Below, piece after piece: positions 53,305-61,380 of a stretch of DNA of 64,000 nt. A program made the position numbers and the translations under genes. The notes beneath the pieces are model-generated. The model was not told where the DNA came from. It was given only the letters and a program-made list of their open reading frames with translations, and ran no database searches. The stretch spans positions 118,464 through 182,463 of the forward strand of contig NZ_FUZF01000002.1 in the NCBI RefSeq assembly GCF_900168125.1. The letters run 5' to 3'. The DNA comes from Sphingobacterium nematocida (lineage in GTDB: Bacteria > Bacteroidota > Bacteroidia > Sphingobacteriales > Sphingobacteriaceae). The number at the start of each line of letters is the position of its first letter. Position 1 is the stretch's first letter.

Positions 53305-53835
53305 ATGAACAACCTCCTTACAGATAATTCGGTAGCGCTACAGGCCTTGATGTCAGAAACGATATTCTCGACTGGCTTTTCAGTGGCTAATGTTCGGACG
53401 GCAGCTGTGCAATCTGAGACGGTTGCTTTTGATAATTCTACAGAGGAATTCGTTTTCCAAGGAGATAAGACTACAGGTGTTCTTTTTATCCTTCGTTATC
53501 CCGAATTTCCCTATTTCTCGCCACAGGCTGAGGAAGCGTTTGTCAAGACGATTGGTGCTCTACAGCTTACACCATATAATGTGGCGGTAGTCAATCTGGC
53601 CAATCCTCAAAATCCAAATGAGTTCAAGAAGATTATGGAGTTCTTCAAGCCGACTAAGATTACCCTCTTGGGCGTAGAACCCGCTTCTTTGAAATTACCG
53701 GAAATAGCGCACAACTCTTATATGCGTGGTAAAATTGCTACCGTTTTCAATACTTTCTCTTTCGAAGAGATGTTTGCAGACATTCAGAAGAAAAAACTCT
53801 TTTGGGGGGAGTTTAAGACCTTTATTAATGGTTAA
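53305..53835 (+). CDS. Hypothetical cytoplasmic protein
   Basis: A 176-residue protein I do not recognise. It has no signal peptide or membrane segment. The central part has a regular alternation of short strands and helices (TGVLFILRYPEFPYFSPQAE, NVAVVNLANPQNPNEFKKIM, KITLLGVEPASL), ending with TFSFEEMFADIQKKKLFWGE. The strand-helix layout and the final FEEMxxDxxxKxxFW pattern loosely recall small clamp-loader accessory (psi-type) or Rossmann-like proteins, but this is speculation. It is upstream of rdgB in the same direction, with a decayed gene between them. Confidence 0.62.
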   Translation: MNNLLTDNSVALQALMSETIFSTGFSVANVRTAAVQSETVAFDNSTEEFVFQGDKTTGVLFILRYPEFPYFSPQAEEAFVKTIGALQLTPYNVAVVNLANPQNPNEFKKIMEFFKPTKITLLGVEPASLKLPEIAHNSYMRGKIATVFNTFSFEEMFADIQKKKLFWGEFKTFING

Positions 53836-53880
53836 TGATTGATGGTTAATTATTAATGATTTTTTATATTTATTATTAAC
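53827..53880. repeat. Heptameric repeat tract, left of the decayed four-helix-bundle gene
   Basis: The sequence starting at the end of the 53305 gene reads as 7-nt units (ATGGTTA, ATGATTG, ATGGTTA, ATTATTA, ATGATTT). A complementary array (TTAACCA, TTCACAA, TTAACCA) lies at about 54254-54277 on the far side of the decayed gene, so the pair forms an inverted repeat around it. Confidence 0.5.
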
Positions 53881-53895
53881 TTAATCAGTCTGTTT

Positions 53896-54257
53896 ATGAA
53901 GGAAAATGCAATAAAGCAATTTAGTTTTGAGTTTGCTGTAAGGGTTGTTAACTTATATAAATATTTGTGCGAGCATAAGAAAGAATTTATTTAAGTAAAG
54001 AATTGCTTCGCTCGGGTACCAGTGTGGGAGCAATGGTTCGTGAAGCAGAGCATGCTGAATCAAAAGTAGACTTTAAGCATAAGTTAGGGGTTGCACAAAA
54101 AGAAATCAACGAAACTATTTATTGGTTAGAGCTTTTGAGAGAAACGGATTATCTATCAAGGGAATAGTTCGAAAGTATTCACAGTGATGCTATTCAAATA
54201 ATAAAACTGGTCACCGCGATTATAAAAACAACAAAAGTAAACATAACAGGTCATTAA
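53896..54257 (+). pseudogene. Decayed four-helix-bundle (S23/IVP-like) protein gene
   Basis: The translation can be followed across two lesions. From ATG 53896 it reads MKENAIKQFSFEFAVRVVNL, then YKYLCEHKKEFI and a stop at 53992. Shifting to the frame at 53991 restores LSKELLRSGTSVGAMVREAE and HAESKVDFKHKLGVAQKEIN and ETIYWLELLRETDYLSRE. A TAG at 54165-54167 follows where relatives often have Gln, then FESIHSDAIQIIKLVTAIIK. These are the hallmarks of the four-helix-bundle family first seen in 23S rRNA intervening sequences. A one-base loss in a T-run plus a nonsense change explain both breaks. Confidence 0.82.
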
Positions 54258-54283
54258 CCATTCACAATTAACCATTTAAAAAA

Positions 54284-54859
54284 GTGCTAGAACTAGTTTT
54301 CGCTACAAATAACGCGCATAAGCTTGAAGAAGTACAAGCTATTATCGGGAGTAAATTCAATTTGAGATCATTAGCAGAAATTGATTGTTATGATGATATT
54401 CCAGAAACAGGTGTGACATTTCAGGAGAATGCACAGCAGAAGACGGATTATCTGGTAGAACGATTTAAAGTGAATTGTTTTGGTGATGATTCTGGGTTAG
54501 AAATAGATGCTTTAGGGGGAGAACCAGGGGTATATTCGGCTCGTTATTCGGGATCTCGGGATATGGAGCAGAATATAGATTTAGTATTGGAACGTTTGGT
54601 TGGGGCTGAGTCTAGAACAGCACGCTTCAAAACTGTTATCTCACTATTCTTGGAAGGGAAACAATACTTTTTTGAAGGAACGATCGAAGGGCGTATCATC
54701 GACGAACGTCGGGGGGATGGCGGATTTGGTTACGATCCTATATTTATACCAGATGGTTACTCGCGTACATTTGCCGAAATGTCGGCTGCTGAAAAAAATC
54801 TGATCAGCCATCGCTCGATAGCCGTGTCCAAGATGGCCGCTTTTCTAAAAGGGTTTTAA
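54284..54859 (+). CDS. rdgB: XTP/dITP diphosphatase (RdgB/HAM1)
   Basis: A 191-residue pyrophosphatase that starts at GTG and removes non-canonical purine nucleoside triphosphates (XTP, dITP) from the pool. The family signature is clear: LVFATNNAHKLEEVQAI, DIPETGVTFQENAQQKTDYL, FGDDSGLEIDALGGEPGVYS, RYSGS, and GDGGFGYDPIFIPDGYSRTF followed by AEMSAAEKNLISHRS. It is full length. It sits downstream of the decayed four-helix-bundle gene and convergent with the OstA-like gene. Confidence 0.95.
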   Translation: MLELVFATNNAHKLEEVQAIIGSKFNLRSLAEIDCYDDIPETGVTFQENAQQKTDYLVERFKVNCFGDDSGLEIDALGGEPGVYSARYSGSRDMEQNIDLVLERLVGAESRTARFKTVISLFLEGKQYFFEGTIEGRIIDERRGDGGFGYDPIFIPDGYSRTFAEMSAAEKNLISHRSIAVSKMAAFLKGF

Positions 54860-54888
54860 TGCAGGTGTAAGCTTAGGCTAGTTTTTTC

Positions 54889-55083
54889 GTTTTTGCGAGG
54901 GACGACCGCCGAAGGCAGATGCGTAGCAAACCGATCTATAAGCCATATATCGTAAAGCCGTTTTTAAGATCGTTTCGTCGCGAAGACGGATTAAAGTTAC
55001 GCACTGTCATCGAATCTCCTTTGTGTTTGTTGAAAAACTTACCTCTCGGAGTGACGAGGTTAAGGCTTTTCGGACAGCCTTAA
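54889..55083. repeat. Degenerate intergenic repeat region with a hairpin
   Basis: The 238-bp spacer between rdgB and the OstA-like gene has no ORF. It contains GCGTAGCAAACCGATCT facing AGATCGTTTCGTCGC as a loose inverted repeat, reminiscent of the TTGCGAGG...AAGCAATCT type of intergenic repeat, and a clean hairpin TTAAGGCT/AGCCTTAA at 55060-55083. That hairpin may terminate one or both convergent genes, but it lacks a T-tract. Confidence 0.42.
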
Positions 55084-55097
55084 GAGGACTTGAACGT

Positions 55098-57464
55098 CTA
55101 TTTTTCTTCTCTAAGCTCTGTTTTAGACTCTTCTTCCTGATTTTTATTTACCTCTTTTTTCAGTTCTTCCTTTTTAGGTGCTTCTTCTATGCTCTCTTTG
55201 CTTTCTGTCGCTTTTTGTTTTTCGTCTGTATTTTCACCAGCTTTAGCATCTACAGCTTTTGGTAGTTCGCGCTTCCGATTGAGTAGGTCTTCTTTCGATG
55301 TAGGTCTATCCTGTGGACGCCAGATAAAGCCAGGCAGTATTTCATTCTCTTGGGTTACTAGTTTGAATGGATATACTTTTTGATCTACTTTGTGAATCGT
55401 TTTGTAGTCGATGAGTTTTTTGTTCTCCATCTTGACTTTTATTCTTCCCCCGCGATCGTGAAACATATCGCTGATAATTTTCGTTTCATCATTTACAGAA
55501 AACACGAGATTCTCCGCATTTCCATCTACGAACAGTTGGTCTATGCTGTTATTTTTAAAGAAGGCTGTGATCTTACGGCCTTTCAATTGGTTGAATTTGA
55601 CCGAATCCAATACAGCGTTAACCATAAAAGCATTGTCTTTTAGCAGTGCGTTATCCATCTGTTGGTTGACAATCTGCATAAATATAGTGTCAGCAGAGAT
55701 TTGAGATCCTTGAGACCAAATCATTGGTCTTCCCATAAAACGGAACATCGAGTCTTGCATCCCGTAGTAAACCGAATCGGCTACAGCTTGCAAGTCGGAT
55801 TTAAATAATCTAACATTATAATATGCACGTACTATCCGGGTTTTTGCGGTGTCGCTTTGAGCTTTAGGTATGCTGTCTGTTTTACTGATAACCGAATCAG
55901 GTCTTTGAGCTATTCGTAAGGCATTATTGATCAGGGTGTCGGCCTGGTTGGCAATTGGTACTACAGCCTTCTGTCTAAGTACGGAGTCCGCTTTTAGCGT
56001 ATTTCCTATATGTTGTCGGTCGCCGATTCGATTGGGGGCTCCCGGAACAGCTTTGCTTTTTGCTGGAACAGTTGTTTTGACGGTGTCCTTTTTGATTGGG
56101 GGCTTACTCGACGCAATCTCTTTTTCTACGATGGACTTTACGGTGTTTTTAATGTCAGTTTGTAACGTGTCTTTTGCAATGGCTAGCGTAGAATCTGATA
56201 GCTCGTTATTCTCGTCACCATAGTCTATATCTTCATCAACCTCCATTTTACCACCATCACGACTTAGGTTTAGCGCTAAAGGTTTGTAGTCTTTGACAAG
56301 AATCATCCTGGAGAAAAGAGTGTCAGCTGTCATGTAAACCGAATCCACCTTAGCCTCTCGCGCACTGCTGTCTCGAACGGTGCGTACTTTTGGTAGTTCA
56401 TTGTCTTTATCTTCTTTGGTGTCAACGTTTACCTCTTTGACCTTTTTTTCGCTCGCTTTTTTTGTTTTTTCTTTTTCAGGTACCTTCGGTTCTGCTACTG
56501 CTGCGGTACTATCCGATTCAGAGGTAGAACTGTCGTCTTTCACCACCGTAATGATATAAGGCTTGTCGGTCATCCGGATGGATTCTTCAGATTGGGTATA
56601 GAGACCTTGTCCGCCGAAAGCATAGAATTTATCTGTGGTATCTACAAATACAACATTTCTAAAGGCTTCGCCGACTCCTTTTGCACGTTCGTAGTGTAAA
56701 CTGTCGCCTTTAAGAAATTTTGATCCCTCTGTATAAAGATTATTCTTATTAAAGTTAGCGATACCTGTGCCTGTATTGTACGTGCCTCGTTCGGTATACA
56801 GGTTCTCGTTATTACCTTTTTGGCTGCTAACTGGTTTTATGTTGGTAGGGCCGAAAAAGTAGGTCATTTTACTTTGCGAGTTGTAGCGCATTGTATCGGT
56901 ATATACTTTGACATTCTGGCTACGTACGACTACCTTGTGACGGAAATATGCGTCTGATGTGAGTTCAAAGTAGTAGGCATTTTTTGAGGTTATCGTATCT
57001 CCTTGAGAGATGATCCGTCCGCCTCCAGTATAGGTGCCTACTTTCGAACGCATGTTGTAGGTAAGATGGTTGGTCGTCAACGTGGAGCCTTTATCCACCA
57101 TCTTAACATTCCCGGTTAATAGGGCATGTTGTGCGGCAGCATCGTAGTGTAGGTAATCGGAATAGATCACGGTACCAGAGGGTTGTGTGATGACAACATT
57201 GCCAAAAGCTTCGAAGAACTGTCTTTTTATCTCATCCTCGTAGATATAACCACTGTCCGCAGATAGTGTATTCCCTTTGTGCTCATAGACAGGGGTATAG
57301 AATACCATGTGCCCGGTTTTAGCATTGATTCGGCCACTATTGGACGATACCAGATTCAGACGGTCTTTTCCGCCCTGTTGACTAGTAGTGGTGCCAATAG
57401 GAGTTTGCCCAAATGCGGATGCAAGGGTTAGAATAAAAGTTATAGTTAAAAGCCAGTTTCTCAC
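55098..57464 (-). CDS. OstA-like outer-membrane LPS transport protein
   Basis: A 788-residue exported protein with a signal peptide (residues 1-19, ending ASAFGQ). The N-terminal 300 residues contain tandem OstA/LptA-type beta-jellyroll repeats: GHMVFYTPVYEHKGNTLSAD, FGNVVITQPSGTVIYSDYLH and ALLTGNVKMVDKGSTLTTNH, followed by GRIISQGDTITSKNAYYFEL. These bind lipid A as it moves to the outer membrane. A long charged, Lys/Glu-rich linker and a second OstA-like segment (about 540-720) follow, and the C-terminus is extremely acidic-basic low complexity. In Bacteroidota this takes the LptA/LptD-N role. Confidence 0.83.
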   Translation of the reverse strand: MRNWLLTITFILTLASAFGQTPIGTTTSQQGGKDRLNLVSSNSGRINAKTGHMVFYTPVYEHKGNTLSADSGYIYEDEIKRQFFEAFGNVVITQPSGTVIYSDYLHYDAAAQHALLTGNVKMVDKGSTLTTNHLTYNMRSKVGTYTGGGRIISQGDTITSKNAYYFELTSDAYFRHKVVVRSQNVKVYTDTMRYNSQSKMTYFFGPTNIKPVSSQKGNNENLYTERGTYNTGTGIANFNKNNLYTEGSKFLKGDSLHYERAKGVGEAFRNVVFVDTTDKFYAFGGQGLYTQSEESIRMTDKPYIITVVKDDSSTSESDSTAAVAEPKVPEKEKTKKASEKKVKEVNVDTKEDKDNELPKVRTVRDSSAREAKVDSVYMTADTLFSRMILVKDYKPLALNLSRDGGKMEVDEDIDYGDENNELSDSTLAIAKDTLQTDIKNTVKSIVEKEIASSKPPIKKDTVKTTVPAKSKAVPGAPNRIGDRQHIGNTLKADSVLRQKAVVPIANQADTLINNALRIAQRPDSVISKTDSIPKAQSDTAKTRIVRAYYNVRLFKSDLQAVADSVYYGMQDSMFRFMGRPMIWSQGSQISADTIFMQIVNQQMDNALLKDNAFMVNAVLDSVKFNQLKGRKITAFFKNNSIDQLFVDGNAENLVFSVNDETKIISDMFHDRGGRIKVKMENKKLIDYKTIHKVDQKVYPFKLVTQENEILPGFIWRPQDRPTSKEDLLNRKRELPKAVDAKAGENTDEKQKATESKESIEEAPKKEELKKEVNKNQEEESKTELREEK

Positions 57465-57558
57465 GAAGGCAAAAATATGGATTTTAATAGCAAAAAAATG
57501 TTAATTGATCGAAATTTAATGCTAAATAAAATTAAAGATTTTTGGTTAAGTTTGGGGT

Positions 57559-58899
57559 ATGGATGTCGATGTTCGTTTTAGGAGATATGTAGAAGATTAT
57601 AAGTTGTTTACGAAGACGGATAAAGTCCTCGTTGCGGTGAGTGGTGGACGGGATTCTATGTTGCTGTTAACATTGCTTTACAGGTGTGGCGTACGGGTGG
57701 AATTGGCACATTGTAATTTTCAATTACGTAATGAGGAATCGGATGGCGATGAACAGCTGGTGCTTAATTACGCTGCCCAGCTTGGCGTAAAAACTTATGT
57801 ACACCGTTTTGATACAACATCTTATGCAGAGAGCCATAAGATTTCGATACAGATGGCTGCGCGGGAGCTTCGTTACGACTGGTTCGAAAAGGTAAGGAAA
57901 GAGAGCGGCTGCAAGTACATCGCCATCGCTCAGCATAAAAATGATCATGTAGAAACAGTATTGTTGAATCTGTCACGTGGTACAGGACTGTTGGGAATGC
58001 AGGGGATATTGCCTAAGCGAGGAAAAATACTGCGGCCTTTGTTATTTCTGACCAGTGCTGAGGTGTTGGAAGCTGTCAATACATTGGGTATTCCATATCG
58101 GGATGATTCTTCTAATTTTTCTAATAAATATGCACGAAATAAGATACGTCTCGATATCATTCCCCAATTCGAACAGTTAAGCTCTGATTTTGTCGATATT
58201 ATGAACGATAATATTTTACGGTTTCAGGAGTCACAACGTGTCTTACAGTATTTTGTAGATCAGAAAAGAGAAGAACTTTTGGTGAAAATTGGACCAGATG
58301 ACTGGGAGATTGCGAAAGAATCAATCCGAGGACAAGATTTAGCGCTGTTGTATTTTCTTTTTGAGCCATTTGGTTTTTCAAAAAATGTCCTGACCGACCT
58401 CATACAATCTTTAGATAAGGAGTCAGGACGTGTTTTTGAGTCGGATAGCCATCGGTTGCTTGTGGATAGGACGAGGCTAAAACTGCGACACAAGCATTAC
58501 GAAGAAGAGGTTGCGCAACTGAATGCGGGTCAAGAGATATTGGTATGGCGTAATTATAGCTTTACAGTGTGTACTTCTCCAGATTTTTCCATTGATAGAA
58601 ATGTTGCAATAGCCCAATTAGATTATGATAAATTGGTGTTCCCTTTGATAGTCAGGTCTTGGCAGGAAGGCGATTATTTTCAGCCATTGGGGATGGAAGG
58701 AAAGAAGAAGGTGTCAGATTTTTTAATCCAAAAAAAGATTAATTTATTTGATAAAAGAGAGGTTCCTATCTGGTTCAACGGTAATGGAGAATTGATATGG
58801 ATTGCTAATTATCAGATCGACAATCGCTATAAGATTACCGAAAATACGCAAAAAGTCCTTAAATTAGTTTGCAATATTAGTAGATATGAGTACAAATAG
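57559..58899 (+). CDS. tilS: tRNA(Ile)-lysidine synthase
   Basis: A 446-residue enzyme that converts the wobble cytidine of the AUA-reading tRNA-Ile to lysidine. The ATP-binding PP-loop is LVAVSGGRDSMLLLTLLYRC. Other landmarks are ELAHCNFQLRNEESDGDEQL, AQHKNDHVETVLLNLSRGTG and GLLGMQGILPKRGKILRPLL, plus the RDDSSNFSNKYARNKIRLDI segment. The C-terminal TilS domain ends with RSWQEGDYFQPLGMEGKKKV and SDFLIQKKI. It overlaps the next gene by 14 bp, suggesting coupled translation. Confidence 0.95.
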   Translation: MDVDVRFRRYVEDYKLFTKTDKVLVAVSGGRDSMLLLTLLYRCGVRVELAHCNFQLRNEESDGDEQLVLNYAAQLGVKTYVHRFDTTSYAESHKISIQMAARELRYDWFEKVRKESGCKYIAIAQHKNDHVETVLLNLSRGTGLLGMQGILPKRGKILRPLLFLTSAEVLEAVNTLGIPYRDDSSNFSNKYARNKIRLDIIPQFEQLSSDFVDIMNDNILRFQESQRVLQYFVDQKREELLVKIGPDDWEIAKESIRGQDLALLYFLFEPFGFSKNVLTDLIQSLDKESGRVFESDSHRLLVDRTRLKLRHKHYEEEVAQLNAGQEILVWRNYSFTVCTSPDFSIDRNVAIAQLDYDKLVFPLIVRSWQEGDYFQPLGMEGKKKVSDFLIQKKINLFDKREVPIWFNGNGELIWIANYQIDNRYKITENTQKVLKLVCNISRYEYK

Positions 58900-59371
58900 T
58901 TTATTTGTTGAGCGTCAATACCTGGGAAGAGATAAGACATGGATTAGTGTTCGGATGGTATTAGCATTGTTTTGTTTTATCGTGTATTATCTGAATATGG
59001 ATCACTTGGCTTCAAGACAATTGTTCTTTATCGTAGGGAGTTGTATTATTGTCGTCTCTATAATCATGATGTATCTGGTGCATTATAAAACTGCGGTGAC
59101 AGCTAATAATATTACACTAAGTGGGTTGTGGACAACGAGTCTGGTTAAGATCGATCTCTCTTCGCTGGTAAAGGTTGAAAAGAAACCTTACAGCAATTTT
59201 GTTTTTAATAATCCAGTGTACAATTTGCATAAGAATGGGAAGATACGATTTTACGCAGGAGGGAAGGATGCCGTGTGGCTTACAGATAGGGATGGACTTG
59301 TTTATATAATTGGTACGCACAAGCAAGAGGAACTCTATAATGCAATCGTCAAAGCCAAAAAGGAATCTTAA
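58886..59371 (+). CDS. Membrane protein with PH-like C-terminal domain
   Basis: A 161-residue protein I can only describe. Two membrane helices cover about residues 22-38 (ISVRMVLALFCFIVYYL) and 45-66 (FFIVGSCIIVVSIIMMYLVH). The rest (about 68-160) is a compact beta-rich domain: KTAVTANNITLSGLWTTSLV, KIDLSSLVKVEKKPYSNFVF and KIRFYAGGKDAVWLTDRDGL, resembling bacterial PH (bPH) domains. The domain would face the cytoplasm. It overlaps tilS by 14 bp and ends before promoter-like repeat copy C. Confidence 0.68.
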   Translation: MSTNSLFVERQYLGRDKTWISVRMVLALFCFIVYYLNMDHLASRQLFFIVGSCIIVVSIIMMYLVHYKTAVTANNITLSGLWTTSLVKIDLSSLVKVEKKPYSNFVFNNPVYNLHKNGKIRFYAGGKDAVWLTDRDGLVYIIGTHKQEELYNAIVKAKKES

Positions 59372-59466
59372 TAAATGTTAAGATTGTCAGTCTGACACTT
59401 CTTTGACCTTGTCTGGAACTGAATTTGTTATTTTTACGCTAATTAAAAATTATAATTGGTTAAGTA

Positions 59467-59531
59467 GAGCTACAGAATTATAGTTATGGGCGCAACGATA
59501 TTGCGCGTGATGGCAAATTTATGTAGGTTTG
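59467..59531 (+). repeat. Dispersed palindromic promoter-like element, copy C
   Basis: This is the shortest copy; the AATCTAAATGGATGAGGA segment is lost, but GAGCTACA, the outer arms and the central hairpin GCGCAA-CGATA-TTGCGC (59490-59506) remain. TTG (59501-59503) is followed after exactly 20 nt by TAGGTTTG (59524-59531). The DUF4834 start codon at 59553 is 21 nt downstream, the same spacing as at sixA. Confidence 0.72.
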
Positions 59532-59552
59532 AATAAATAGAATTAGAAAGAA

Positions 59553-59885
59553 ATGGGTTTATTATATTTTATATTATTTGTTGTTGCTTTTTATTACATC
59601 TTTAAGTTTTCGATGCGTTTGTTATTGCCGTTTGCAATGCGCAAGTTGACTGAACGAATGATGAAGAAAGCTCAACAACAGGGACAAGGACAATATAATT
59701 ACGGAAGTGCAGGTAATCCCTTTGGTTCAGGTAATCCTTTTGGCAATACTGATCAACAGCAATCCTATAAAAAGCAGGGTGCAAAGGATGGGAAGGTAAC
59801 TGTCGATTATGTTCCTGCTCAAGATCCGAAACGTAAAGGCACGGCCACAGCAGGCGAGTTTATCGATTTTGAAGAAGTGAAGTAG
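59553..59885 (+). CDS. DUF4834 family membrane protein
   Basis: A 110-residue protein with one N-terminal hydrophobic segment (residues 3-28, LLYFILFVVAFYYIFKFSMR-like), then a basic amphipathic stretch and a low-complexity Gly/Asn/Gln tail (QYNYGSAGNPFGSGNPFGNT). The C-terminus KRKGTATAGEFIDFEEVK is well conserved in the family. Members sit directly upstream of recF in many Bacteroidota, as here with zero bases between stop and start. The function is unknown. It is probably driven by promoter-like repeat copy C. Confidence 0.84.
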   Translation: MGLLYFILFVVAFYYIFKFSMRLLLPFAMRKLTERMMKKAQQQGQGQYNYGSAGNPFGSGNPFGNTDQQQSYKKQGAKDGKVTVDYVPAQDPKRKGTATAGEFIDFEEVK

Positions 59886-60989
59886 ATGTGGCTAAAGCAA
59901 ATTTCGCTGTTAAATTTTAAGAATTATACGGAATCCACATTAAACTTTCTCCCTGAAGTAAATGCCTTTACTGGGAAAAATGGTGCAGGTAAGACTAATT
60001 TATTAGACGCGATACATTATCTTTCCTTATGTAAGTCCTATTTCAATCCTATAGATTCGCAGCACATAAAGAAGGGAGAAGACTGGTTTATTGTGCAAGG
60101 TGAGTTCGAGCGGGATGAAAGAACCGACGCTATTTCGTGTAGTCTAAAGCGTAACCAAAAAAAGCAATTCAAAAAGAATAAAAAGGACTATCCAAGACTT
60201 GCCGATCATATCGGCCAGTTCCCGTTAGTGATGATATCACCTAGCGATAGCGAGATCATTACCGAGGGTAGTGAAGAGCGAAGAAAATTCGTGGATAATG
60301 TCATTTCTCAAACTGACAATCGTTATTTGGATACGTTGATATTGTACAATAAAGTGCTTCTTCAACGGAATATGTTATTGAAGAGTATCAAAGAACGTGG
60401 TGTTTTTGATGTAGGACTTCTCGAAGTACTTAATATGCAACTGGTGGAGGTTGGAGAAAGAATATATGCGCGTAGAAAACGATTTATGAAAGAGTTTAGC
60501 CCAGCTTTTCAACGCCATTATACCTATCTCACGGATGAGGCCGAAGAGGTTGCATTGGTTTATGAGTCTCCACTGCATGAGAAAGACTTTCTGACACTGT
60601 TAAATTCTAGTTTGGAAAAAGATAGGGTATTAGAGCGTACTACACAAGGTGTGCATAAAGACGATTTACTCTTTACGATACATGGAGAAATGTCTCTTAA
60701 GAAATTCGGATCACAAGGGCAGCAAAAATCTTTCCTCATAGCCCTTAAACTGGCACAATATAGTTTTCTTCAGGAACAGAAGCAGTTTTGTCCTTTATTG
60801 CTCCTCGATGATATTTTCGATAAGTTGGACGAAAAGCGTACTAAGAAGCTTATGCAGATGGTTTCGAATGATGAATTTGGACAGATTTTTATCACGGATA
60901 CCAATGCTGTCAGAATTCGAGAAATATTTGATGAAATCGCTCAGCCAATACGTATCTTTGATATAGAAGGAGGACAGGTTCATGTATAA
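59886..60989 (+). CDS. recF: DNA replication/repair protein RecF
   Basis: A 367-residue SMC-like ATPase that helps load RecA at gapped DNA. Walker A is GKNGAGKT at residues 30-37; the ABC signature appears in KKFGSQGQQKSFLIALKLAQ and Walker B in CPLLLLDDIFDKLDEKR. The N-terminal contact region WLKQISLLNFKNYTESTLNF is standard. It directly follows DUF4834 and overlaps the DUF721 gene by 8 bp, so the three form a single unit. In this phylum recF is often distant from dnaA and dnaN, and neither is seen here. Confidence 0.95.
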   Translation: MWLKQISLLNFKNYTESTLNFLPEVNAFTGKNGAGKTNLLDAIHYLSLCKSYFNPIDSQHIKKGEDWFIVQGEFERDERTDAISCSLKRNQKKQFKKNKKDYPRLADHIGQFPLVMISPSDSEIITEGSEERRKFVDNVISQTDNRYLDTLILYNKVLLQRNMLLKSIKERGVFDVGLLEVLNMQLVEVGERIYARRKRFMKEFSPAFQRHYTYLTDEAEEVALVYESPLHEKDFLTLLNSSLEKDRVLERTTQGVHKDDLLFTIHGEMSLKKFGSQGQQKSFLIALKLAQYSFLQEQKQFCPLLLLDDIFDKLDEKRTKKLMQMVSNDEFGQIFITDTNAVRIREIFDEIAQPIRIFDIEGGQVHV

Positions 60990-61296
60990 GAAGAAATTTG
61001 ACGAAATACCGACGCGTGACGATATTAGTATGAAGCAGGCGGTTGAAAAATGGTTAGAAGTATACCGTTTGCGTCGAAAATTTGATGAATCATCTGTAGC
61101 CTCATTTTGGGGAGAGATAATTGGCCCCTATATAGAAAAACGTACTCAAAAGATCTTCGTTAAGGATAAGAAGCTGTTTGTTAAAGTAGAATCTGCTGTC
61201 GTAAAGCACGAACTGACATTGATGCGGAGACAGGTTATTGGTCGTATCAATGAACACGCTGGTCAGGTTCTTATCGAGGAGCTAGTTATTTTGTAA
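60982..61296 (+). CDS. DUF721 domain protein (DciA-like)
   Basis: A 104-residue protein of the DUF721 family. The domain is clear from ISMKQAVEKWLEVYRLRRKF, ASFWGEIIGPYIEKRTQKIF and KLFVKVESAVVKHELTLMRR, ending VIGRINEHAGQVLIEELVIL. Longer members (DciA) are loaders of the replicative helicase DnaB in bacteria without DnaC. This short form is the usual Bacteroidota version and always seems to follow recF. It overlaps recF by 8 bp. Confidence 0.85.
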   Translation: MYKKKFDEIPTRDDISMKQAVEKWLEVYRLRRKFDESSVASFWGEIIGPYIEKRTQKIFVKDKKLFVKVESAVVKHELTLMRRQVIGRINEHAGQVLIEELVIL

Positions 61297-61380
61297 GAAT
61301 GGTTATCAAGTGAACGAGTTATCAATTCAACAAGATCACTCGATAGCTACATAACCCGATAACATGTTAACAACCTAAGA
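61297..61380. repeat. Eight-nucleotide periodic semi-palindrome
   Basis: From the DUF721 stop, the plus strand reads in 8-nt units (GGTTATCA, AGTGAACG, AGTTATCA, ATTCAACA). After the middle it reads in complementary units (CGATAGCT, ACATAACC, CGATAACA), so the whole spacer can fold on itself. It has the same style as 51841-51916 with a different period. Confidence 0.45.

Noticed and set aside
55023..55265. A hydrophobic 80-codon plus-strand ORF
   Set aside because: It is the antisense of the Lys/Glu-rich C-terminus of the OstA-like protein, which yields Phe/Leu-rich translation by codon complementarity.
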